Below are positions 1 to 5,183 of a stretch of 7,130 nucleotides of DNA, one piece after another; position 1 is the first letter of the stretch; each line of letters opens with the position of its first letter. A model generated the notes under the pieces. The model was not told the DNA's origin, searched no databases, and worked only from the letters and a program-made list of their open reading frames with translations. The DNA lies in assembly GCA_021159785.1 (NCBI GenBank), contig JAGHDU010000170.1, positions 1 through 7,130 on the forward strand. The letters run 5' to 3'. This DNA is from Staphylothermus sp. GTDB lineage: Archaea > Thermoproteota > Thermoprotei_A > Sulfolobales > Desulfurococcaceae. The position numbers were made by a program, and so were the translations under genes.

Positions 1-237
1 CAATCTGTATATATAATATCCAAAAATTACCAACAATGTAGGAATATACGGTAATTTTTCAGAAGAATATATGGTATAGTATATGATTGGAATATTTAGA
101 AGCATTACTGGGAACAATAAATAAAGCCAAACTTTTTTGATCTTATTGTAAAATGTGTAGGAAAGAATACACCAAATAATACACATTAGCAAAAGAAAAA
201 CCAAATACTCTTGTTCATTAAAATATATATTATTCAT
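1..237 (-). CDS. N-terminal part of an unrecognised membrane protein, truncated by the window edge
   Basis: An ATG-initiated frame reads 79 codons without a stop to the left edge, so only the N-terminus is present. A Shine-Dalgarno AAAGGTG (252 to 246 on the minus strand) sits 8 nt before the ATG, which supports this start. The translation begins MNNIYFNEQEYLVFLLLM and is very hydrophobic. There are probable membrane segments at about residues 11-29 and 37-57, and a third begins near 67. A short basic stretch (NKIKK, 31-35) between the first two would favour a cytoplasmic loop. I recognise no family. It is divergent from enolase, with only 31 bp between the two start codons. The open frame, start signal and membrane pattern make a real gene likely, but chance openness in AT-rich DNA is possible. 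Confidence 0.6.
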   Translation of the reverse strand, partial: MNNIYFNEQEYLVFLLLMCIIWCILSYTFYNKIKKVWLYLLFPVMLLNIPIIYYTIYSSEKLPYIPTLLVIFGYYIYRL

Positions 238-245
238 TACAAATA

Positions 246-261
246 CACCTTTAACAAGGTG
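246..261. promoter_or_regulatory. Inverted repeat formed by two back-to-back Shine-Dalgarno sites
   Basis: CACCTT-TAAC-AAGGTG is a perfect 6-bp inverted repeat. The right arm (256-261) is the Shine-Dalgarno of enolase, 7 nt before its ATG. The left arm, read on the minus strand, is the Shine-Dalgarno of the divergent membrane-protein gene, 8 nt before its ATG. With only 31 bp between the start codons, each gene's promoter must lie inside the other gene. Candidate TATA elements exist at about 221-231 for enolase and about 280-287 for the minus-strand gene, but in such AT-rich DNA these are weak calls. Confidence 0.5.
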
Positions 262-268
262 TAGGGAT

Positions 269-1588
269 ATGACATACACTATATATTCAACAGTATTAGA
301 TGAGATATTTAAAATCCGCGATGTAAAAGCCAGAATGATTATTGATTCGCGTGGAAACCCCACCGTTCAAGTAAAAGTAGTTACTGAGGGATTAGATATA
401 GGTATAGCTGCCGCCCCTAGCGGTGCATCTACTGGAAAACATGAAGCAGTCGAACTAAGAGATGGAGGCAAGGGCTTTCACGGAAAGGGTGTTAGAAAGG
501 CCGTTGAGAATGTAAACAAAGTAATTGCTCCTGCTCTAAGGGGAATGGATTCTAGAAGACAGAGAGAAATAGATTATAAAATGATAGAGATCGATGGCAC
601 TGAGAACAAAAGCCGACTGGGTGGAAACGCTATAATAGCAACAAGTTTAGCAGTTGCTAAAGCAGCTGCTTCTACAATGGAGGTGCCATTTTATTACTAT
701 CTAGGAGGTAAACAAGCAAACATTCTTCCAGTGCCCATGCTTAATATAATCAATGGAGGAGTACATGCGGGTAATAAGCTTGATTTCCAGGAATTCATGA
801 TCGTTCCAGCAGGGTTTAATTCGTTTAGTGAAGCTATGAAAGCAGCTATAGAAGTTTACCAGGAATTAAAGCAGATACTCAAAAATAGATATGGTTTATT
901 GGCAATAAATGTAGGTGACGAAGGAGGTTATGCGCCTCCAATAGAAAAAATAACTGATGCACTTGATTTATTAGTTGAAGCGATTAAGTCTAGCGGATAC
1001 GAACCCGGTAAAGAAATTGCTCTAGCACTTGATGCTGCTAGTTCACAGTTCTACAATGAAGAAAAGAAGGTTTATGTTGTTGAAGGAAAGGAACTAACTC
1101 GCGACGAACTCATTGAACTATATGAAAATCTCGTAGAAAACTATCCAATCGTAAGCATAGAAGACCCATTATACGAAGAAGACTTCGAAGGTTTTGCTGA
1201 AATAACAAAAAGATTAGGTAACAAGATATTGATAGTTGGTGATGATCTATTCACAACTAATCCTAAGAGATTAAGCAAAGGAATAGAGATGGGTGCTGGT
1301 AATGCAATATTGGTTAAAGTAAACCAAATAGGCACTCTGACCGAGACTATGGATGTTGTCAGATTAGCACATCTGAATAACTATAGAACAATTATTAGTC
1401 ATAGAAGTGGTGAAACCGAAGATACAAGTATCGCCGACATATCAGTTGGGTTATCAGCAGGATTAATTAAAACAGGAGCTCCTGCTCGTGGTGAGAGAAC
1501 TGCGAAATACAATAGATTATTAGAGATTGAAGAAGAAATTGAAAAGCCGATGTATCTAGGATTCAAATTGTTTCCGAGGAGGCCATAA
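269..1588 (+). CDS. eno: Enolase (phosphopyruvate hydratase)
   Basis: Converts 2-phosphoglycerate to phosphoenolpyruvate in glycolysis and gluconeogenesis, in the cytoplasm, with Mg2+. The 439 residues are full length. The N-terminal domain carries DSRGNPT (26-32) and the mobile catalytic loop SGASTGKHEA (51-60). The barrel has all expected active-site groups: E175 in FQEFM, E218 in GDEGG, metal ligands D255 (LALDAA), E298 (SIEDP) and D325 (VGDDL), catalytic K350 (LVKVNQIGT), H378-R379-S380 in SHRSGETED, and K401 in IKTGAPARGER. The ATG at 269 has a Shine-Dalgarno AAGGTG 7 nt upstream, and no other ATG, GTG or TTG occurs before M23. The protein therefore begins about ten residues earlier (MTYTIYSTVL) than is usual for the family. 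Nothing suggests inactivation. Confidence 0.98.
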   Translation: MTYTIYSTVLDEIFKIRDVKARMIIDSRGNPTVQVKVVTEGLDIGIAAAPSGASTGKHEAVELRDGGKGFHGKGVRKAVENVNKVIAPALRGMDSRRQREIDYKMIEIDGTENKSRLGGNAIIATSLAVAKAAASTMEVPFYYYLGGKQANILPVPMLNIINGGVHAGNKLDFQEFMIVPAGFNSFSEAMKAAIEVYQELKQILKNRYGLLAINVGDEGGYAPPIEKITDALDLLVEAIKSSGYEPGKEIALALDAASSQFYNEEKKVYVVEGKELTRDELIELYENLVENYPIVSIEDPLYEEDFEGFAEITKRLGNKILIVGDDLFTTNPKRLSKGIEMGAGNAILVKVNQIGTLTETMDVVRLAHLNNYRTIISHRSGETEDTSIADISVGLSAGLIKTGAPARGERTAKYNRLLEIEEEIEKPMYLGFKLFPRRP

Positions 1589-1618
1589 ATAAAAACACTT
1601 TTATTATTTCTCTCTTTT
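1588..1618 (+). terminator. AT hairpin plus pyrimidine tract after enolase
   Basis: AATAAAA (1588-1594) and TTTTATT (1599-1605) form a 7-bp inverted repeat with a 4-nt loop. It starts at the last base of the enolase stop codon and is followed by ATTTCTCTCTTTT to 1618. Archaeal termination relies mainly on T-rich tracts, so the tract is the stronger part of the call. The gene on the other strand ends here too, but its side of the hairpin lacks a T-run. Confidence 0.5.
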
Positions 1619-1862
1619 ACGGTACTATTATCCCTACTATAATCAGTGCTACAGCACTAACTATAACAAACTTTAAGAATTCCCACGGCGTCATTTTCGG
1701 TAATGACTTAATAAACTGTATAAGTATGTATGCTACGAACCCTGCTCCTACTGCAAGTAATATGCCGAGTCCAGCTATTACTAGGAACGCACCAATACCA
1801 GATATGCCGGAGAAAATATTCGTTAAAGCTTGTCCTGCTTGTACTAAAGCATCTAGACCCAT
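1617..1862 (-). CDS. Small two-helix membrane protein of unknown function
   Basis: An 81-residue protein whose ATG is preceded by a strong archaeal Shine-Dalgarno (GGGGTGAT, 1873 to 1866, ending 3 nt before the ATG). A short amphipathic N-terminus (MGLDALVQAGQALTNIFS) is followed by a long glycine-rich hydrophobic segment at about residues 22-50. A basic loop IKSLPKMTPWEFLKF comes next, and a second hydrophobic helix (about 65-80) ends in proline at the C-terminus. No signal peptidase or pilin motif is evident. The size and two-helix layout recall holin-like, pilus-associated or small pore proteins, but nothing here decides between them. It converges on enolase with 28 bp between stop codons. 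The start site and membrane pattern make it a credible gene; its function is unknown. Confidence 0.75.
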   Translation of the reverse strand: MGLDALVQAGQALTNIFSGISGIGAFLVIAGLGILLAVGAGFVAYILIQFIKSLPKMTPWEFLKFVIVSAVALIIVGIIVP

Positions 1863-1939
1863 ACTATCACCCCTTTTATCCAGAAAAAATATCCCTAGTA
1901 GATAGGTTGATAAAGAGAGAGACTCATTATATCAGAACA

Positions 1940-2015
1940 GTATATGATGAGGGTTGAAAGCGTGGTTAACCCCGCTAAGTAGCGGGGGATGCCAGGTGCC
2001 AGGCTGCTGATATAT
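1940..2015 (+). ncRNA. Candidate structured RNA, box C/D-like, upstream of cdvA
   Basis: Bases 1951-2010 are about 62% G+C in AT-rich surroundings and lie outside any gene, a strong sign of a structured RNA in a hyperthermophile. A perfect box C (ATGATGA, 1944-1950) and a perfect box D (CTGA, 2007-2010) bound the island. Just outside them only a 3-bp pairing is possible (1940-1942 with 2011-2013). Inside is a 7-bp hairpin CCCCGCT-AAGT-AGCGGGG (1970-1987), and TGCCAGG is repeated in tandem (1990-2003). A T-rich stretch (2014-2060) could end the transcript. The C-to-D distance of 56 nt is longer than usual for archaeal box C/D sRNAs, and clear D'/C' boxes are missing, so an atypical guide RNA or another structured RNA is possible. 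No T-loop or tRNA fold is present. Strand is inferred from the boxes. Confidence 0.5.
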
Positions 2016-2054
2016 TCTTTGATCCTTTTCGTAGGTTTTCATTAGTCTTTCTCC

Positions 2055-2110
2055 TTTTAACTAAACCTATTCTTCATATATTCTACGAATATCTACGTCT
2101 AGGAGGGGAT
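2055..2110 (+). promoter_or_regulatory. Likely promoter and leader of cdvA
   Basis: TTTTAACTA (about 2055-2063) is a TATA-like element that would place transcription start near 2082, about 30 nt before the cdvA start codon. The leader ends in the Shine-Dalgarno GGAGGGGAT (2102-2110), which supports the unusual TTG start. Alternatively the transcript may read through from the GC-rich RNA upstream. Confidence 0.35.
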
Positions 2111-2114
2111 TAGA

Positions 2115-2801
2115 TTGCCTGACTTAACTGTAGAAGCTATAGAAAACTATTTGGGTAAACCAGTTAATGATCCATATGGTAGAAGAGTTGGATACATTGT
2201 TAGTTTCTACAGTGATCCAGATGGAAGAGTTACAGCATTAGAGATAAGTTTAGGGGATTTTGAATTCAAAGAAGTAAGCATTGATAGATTTACTTTTGAT
2301 GAAGGAGACATAGTACTAGTCCCTGAATGGGAATATGAAGCTAAGAAGATCGAGAATAGACTAGAGAGATTAAGGAAGCGTGCAACAGCACTCGAAGACC
2401 TTTATGCGAAGAAGGAGGTGCCTAGGCATTCTTATGAGTTATTCAAAAAGAAAGTTGATGAAGCATTAATGAAGGCCCGGGAGGAAGCTAAGAAAGTAAA
2501 GGAAATGCTCAAGAAAAGGCAGTATGAATTAGAAGATATCATTGTTGAACTTGAAAAAGCTATGACAAGCCTAAAGATAAGCTACATGGCAGGAGAAATA
2601 CCAGACAAAGCATATAAAGCAGCTGCGGATCAGATTAGGAAACACTTAGAGCATGCACAACTAGAGAAAGAGAGTGTAAGGAAACACCTAGAAAGAATAG
2701 ATGCTCTTGAAAGCAAACCCGTCGATATTGGTACACAAGTCGTTAAACATGAGGCACCTGAAGATACACAAGCATTGCCAGTAGTTGTTTTAGAAGGCTA
2801 G
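2115..2801 (+). CDS. cdvA: Cell division protein CdvA
   Basis: CdvA is the crenarchaeal membrane-associated division scaffold that recruits the ESCRT-III protein CdvB to mid-cell. The 228 residues fit the family layout. A PRC-barrel-like beta domain occupies about 1-75 (GKPVNDPYGRRVGYI near 14-28). A long charged coiled coil runs from about 75 to 200, rich in E and K with a helical break near YMAGEIPDKAY (157-167). A linker leads to the extreme C-terminal peptide LPVVVLEG (221-228), which corresponds to the ESCRT-III-binding peptide that adds a beta strand to the CdvB winged helix. Translation starts at TTG with GGAGGGGAT just before it; no ATG fits. It lies directly before cdvB and cdvC in the order known from Sulfolobus, where cdvA can be transcribed separately. 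Here too cdvB appears to have its own promoter. Confidence 0.93.
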   Translation: MPDLTVEAIENYLGKPVNDPYGRRVGYIVSFYSDPDGRVTALEISLGDFEFKEVSIDRFTFDEGDIVLVPEWEYEAKKIENRLERLRKRATALEDLYAKKEVPRHSYELFKKKVDEALMKAREEAKKVKEMLKKRQYELEDIIVELEKAMTSLKISYMAGEIPDKAYKAAADQIRKHLEHAQLEKESVRKHLERIDALESKPVDIGTQVVKHEAPEDTQALPVVVLEG

Positions 2802-2819
2802 GAAATACCTAGGTATTTC
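2802..2819. repeat. 18-bp perfect palindrome between cdvA and cdvB
   Basis: GAAATACCTAGGTATTTC is perfectly self-complementary and begins directly after the cdvA stop codon, 22 bp upstream of the cdvB TATA element. It has no following T-tract, which argues against a simple terminator. As DNA it would suit a dimeric regulator; as RNA it would make a hairpin at the cdvA 3' end. I saw no second copy in the window. Confidence 0.75.
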
Positions 2820-2837
2820 TCAGATACTACCCATTCC

Positions 2838-2870
2838 CGAATTTAAAAAGATTTTTCAAGACCGATTAAA
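2838..2870 (+). promoter_or_regulatory. Likely cdvB-cdvC promoter
   Basis: CCGAATTTAAAAAG (2837-2850) resembles a crenarchaeal BRE plus TATA box, with TTTAAAAA at 2842-2849. Transcription would begin near 2870, about 44 nt before the cdvB start. This fits an independently transcribed cdvB-cdvC unit, as described for Sulfolobus. A 7-bp inverted repeat, ACCCATT (2829-2835) and AATGGGT (2873-2879), flanks the element. Confidence 0.55.
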
Positions 2871-2913
2871 TCAATGGGTTACCCCCGAATCCGTGATGTG
2901 AGGCGATGAATAA

Positions 2914-3705
2914 GTGTCTGCATCAATAGGTATTAAGCAACCAGGATGGTTTGGACGGTTATTTGGAATATTTAGAAGGCCGAAGGATCCGATAACTAAG
3001 GGTATATATGATGCTATGGCTGTACTCGATAGAATGATAAACTCAATCGAGGCAACCAAGAAGAGCTTAAAATCCATGAGAGAAGAACACAGTAGGAGAG
3101 CAAAACTCTTTGCTAGTGAGGGTAGAAAAGAATACGAAGATATATTCATGAATGAAATAGAGCACATACAGAGTCTAATATTAATGTTCAACAAGGTACA
3201 ATACGATCTCATGAGAGTCAGGTATAGATTAGAGACATTAACACTTGTAGAAGAACCAATGAGGCAATTACCAGAAGTAATACAAGAGTTACAAGCCCTG
3301 AAGCCTGAAGTAGAGAAAATAGCCCCTGAGTTATCGACTATGTTACTTGAGGTCGAGAGAAAAGTCACTAGTATAATGGCATCTTCAAACATGTCTTCAG
3401 CTCTTAATGCACTATCATATACGGAGAGCAAAGTTAAGAATGAAACTGCAAAGGTATTAAATGAAACCCAACAAAAGATTGTGCCTCCATTACCGCCCGC
3501 GACAATCCCAACAAATGTAAAAGTCACAGAATATAATCCAGTACCATTACCTCTAGTCAAAAAATGGATAATTGAAGAAATCAAAATGAATGGGGGAGTA
3601 TTTGTAGTAAGAGACTTCGCCAATAAGTATAAGGTACCTAAGCACCTGGTCTATGATGCACTGAAAAAACTAGAAGAAGAAGGATTAATAAAACTAAGGC
3701 ATTAA
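2914..3705 (+). CDS. cdvB: Cell division protein CdvB, ESCRT-III homologue
   Basis: CdvB polymerises on the membrane at mid-cell, is recruited by CdvA and is disassembled by CdvC. The 263 residues contain a basic N-terminus (WFGRLFGIFRRPKDP, 12-26) and the helical ESCRT-III core at about 28-185. A proline-rich linker, KIVPPLPPATIP (188-199), matches a type-2 MIT-interacting motif for CdvC. The C-terminal winged helix (about 212-263, VKKWIIEEIKMNGG to EEEGLIKLRH) is the CdvA-binding module, so this is the full CdvB rather than a shorter CdvB1/B2-type paralogue. The start is GTG at 2914: an in-frame TAA lies immediately before it, and GTGAGG (2898-2903) ends 10 nt upstream. An out-of-frame ATG at 2906 opens only seven codons. 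cdvC follows 46 bp downstream. Confidence 0.94.
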   Translation: MSASIGIKQPGWFGRLFGIFRRPKDPITKGIYDAMAVLDRMINSIEATKKSLKSMREEHSRRAKLFASEGRKEYEDIFMNEIEHIQSLILMFNKVQYDLMRVRYRLETLTLVEEPMRQLPEVIQELQALKPEVEKIAPELSTMLLEVERKVTSIMASSNMSSALNALSYTESKVKNETAKVLNETQQKIVPPLPPATIPTNVKVTEYNPVPLPLVKKWIIEEIKMNGGVFVVRDFANKYKVPKHLVYDALKKLEEEGLIKLRH

Positions 3706-3751
3706 CACTGATGGGCTATCTCCCGGGCTAAAAAGTATGTGAGGGATAATC

Positions 3752-4891
3752 ATGAGCATGCATTACCTAATAGAAAAAGGTACAGAGTATGCCCATAAAG
3801 CAGTTGCTGCTGACAAAAAAGGCGACTATGAAACAGCCATAAAATACTATAAAGCAGCAATAGATCTATTCATAAAGTATCTAAAACTATATCCAGACAG
3901 CTCAATGGCGGATTTCTATAGGGGGCTTATTGCTAGATATAGAAGCAGAATAAAATTATTGAAGAAACATATAGAGAAAGTTTCAATTGGAGGCAATGGA
4001 AATACCCCCAGGGCAGAGGAAGTAGAAGTAATTACACCTGAGAAAAGAGAGAGAAAAGTAAGATTCGATGACATAGTAGATATGGAGAAAGTAAAGAGAG
4101 CCTTAAGAAGAGCCGTAATATATCCAGTTATGAATCCGAAGTTCTATCCACTTGGATGGCCTAAGGGTATACTGTTGTTCGGTCCACCAGGTTGTGGAAA
4201 AACTCTTATAGCCTACGCGCTGGCAAATGAAATAAATGCAGCACTTATAAACGTAAGCCCTGCCACAATCATGTCTAAATGGCTGGGTGAAGCAGAGAAA
4301 AATGTTGCAAAAGTATTTGACAAAGCCCGGGAGATAGCTCGTACAGGAACACCAGTTATCATATTCATTGACGAAGTAGATGGTCTTCTCCAAGAGTATG
4401 GGGAAGAAGTCGGTGGTGAAAAAAGAGTAAGAAACCAATTCCTAATGGAAATGGACGGACTAAAGGAGAAAGAAAACAATAAACTCCTCGTATTTGTAGT
4501 TGGCACAACTAATAAACCATGGAAACTGGACATAGGGTTCATTAGAAGATTCGAGAAAAGAATCTATGTACCTCCTCCAGATAAAAGGATTAGGAAACAA
4601 TTATTCAAATACTATATCGAAAAGCTCAAGGAATCATATGAAATAGAAGAGATAGATTACGATAAACTAGCCGAACTTACCGAAGGGTACAGCTCTGCAG
4701 ACATATACTCTATAGTTAAAGAGACTCAAGCAAATCTAGCAGAGGAATTCCTAGAGAAAGGTGATGGAGTAGCATTAAGACCAATAACTACTGAAGACTT
4801 TATACAAGTAATTAAAACCAGAAAGCCGAGTATTGAGAAGAATTTGTTAGAAGCATATAAAATATGGGCAGAAAAACACGGTACACATTAA
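3752..4891 (+). CDS. cdvC: Cell division protein CdvC, Vps4-type AAA+ ATPase
   Basis: CdvC uses ATP to extract and recycle CdvB subunits during division. The 379 residues start with a three-helix MIT domain (about 1-78, AHKAVAADKKGDYETAIKYY at 14-33), which binds the proline-rich motif of CdvB. A charged linker leads to one AAA+ module. This has Walker A GPPGCGKT (144-151), aromatic pore loop KWLGE (176-180), Walker B IIFIDE (203-208), sensor 1 asparagine N254 in GTTN, arginine fingers R265-R266 in FIRRFEKR, and sensor 2 region GYSSADI (312-318). Length is normal and all catalytic residues are present. The ATG at 3752 has GAGGG (3741-3745) 6 nt upstream; a second ATG two codons later is possible but less well spaced. 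It is probably co-transcribed with cdvB. Confidence 0.96.
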   Translation: MSMHYLIEKGTEYAHKAVAADKKGDYETAIKYYKAAIDLFIKYLKLYPDSSMADFYRGLIARYRSRIKLLKKHIEKVSIGGNGNTPRAEEVEVITPEKRERKVRFDDIVDMEKVKRALRRAVIYPVMNPKFYPLGWPKGILLFGPPGCGKTLIAYALANEINAALINVSPATIMSKWLGEAEKNVAKVFDKAREIARTGTPVIIFIDEVDGLLQEYGEEVGGEKRVRNQFLMEMDGLKEKENNKLLVFVVGTTNKPWKLDIGFIRRFEKRIYVPPPDKRIRKQLFKYYIEKLKESYEIEEIDYDKLAELTEGYSSADIYSIVKETQANLAEEFLEKGDGVALRPITTEDFIQVIKTRKPSIEKNLLEAYKIWAEKHGTH

Positions 4892-4928
4892 CGATTTCAA
4901 AACAGAAATAACCATAATGTACAATAAT

Positions 4929-4957
4929 GTATATATTCATAATTACTAATGACTATT
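4929..4957 (+). promoter_or_regulatory. TATA element for the downstream candidate RNA
   Basis: TATATAT at 4930-4936 lies about 25 nt before the first base of the GC-rich stem at 4958. This is the spacing expected between an archaeal TATA box and its transcription start. The match in position supports independent transcription of the RNA, although TATA-like words are common in this DNA. Confidence 0.45.
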
Positions 4958-5035
4958 CCCCGGAGGGCAATGAAGATAGTTATGCCCATGAAAGGAATAT
5001 GAAGAACAACCCTGGGGTAGCAGAGCCCTCCGGGC
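4958..5035 (+). ncRNA. Candidate kink-turn RNA, probably a box C/D guide sRNA with a long terminal stem
   Basis: A perfect 10-bp stem (CCCGGAGGGC, 4959-4968, with GCCCTCCGGG, 5025-5034) closes a kink-turn that can be read base by base. It has a 3-nt bulge AAT (4969-4971), sheared pairs G4972-A5024 and A4973-G5023, an A-A pair (4974/5022), then G4975-C5021. Such motifs bind L7Ae. The parts correspond to box C ATGAAGA (4970-4976) and box D CAGA (5021-5024). A second ATGAAGA at 4999-5005 serves as C' and ATGA (4988-4991) as a poor D'. The stretch before D, CCCTGGGGTAG (5010-5020), can pair with the archaeal 23S rRNA segment recalled as CUACCCCGGGG just before the peptidyl-transferase loop, with one G-U pair. 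Boxes deviate from consensus and the stem is unusually long, so another L7Ae-bound RNA is possible. Confidence 0.6.
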
Positions 5036-5183
5036 AATATGTTGACAATAACTAATGAAATTATGAGTAATTAAACCAAAACACCTTAGTGAATTACTAA
5101 TTCTATTCTTTGAATATTAATAGTTAACACTTAAATCATCTTGAAGATATAAATTTACACTTGGATATTAAAGGGTGTAGTTT

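Noticed and set aside
1730..1957. A 75-codon plus-strand frame opposite the small membrane protein
   Set aside because: It overlaps a gene with a much better start signal and membrane pattern and runs into the candidate RNA, and its translation resembles no protein.
1951..2010. tRNA gene or H/ACA RNA in the GC-rich island
   Set aside because: No T-loop, acceptor pairing or anticodon arm can be drawn, and no ACA box follows the hairpin on either strand.
2871..3623. A 250-codon open frame on the minus strand opposite cdvB
   Set aside because: It is antisense to a clearly recognised cdvB over almost its whole length, its translation is rich in S, I and F with no recognisable domain, and it has no convincing ribosome site.
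4103..4542. Two minus-strand open frames opposite cdvC
   Set aside because: They are shadows of the conserved AAA+ domain on the other strand.
4977..4987. Possible D' guide TAGTTATGCCC targeting the anticodon loop of tRNA-Met
   Set aside because: The complement GGGCATAACTA shares CATAAC with the loop, but a proper match needs two extra bases (UC) between GGGC and AUAAC, and the D' box itself is poor.
4941..5101. AATTACTAAT repeated at 4941-4950 and 5092-5101 around the candidate RNA, as possible insertion repeats
   Set aside because: The repeat is short and purely AT-rich in AT-rich spacer DNA, and nothing between the copies resembles a mobile element.
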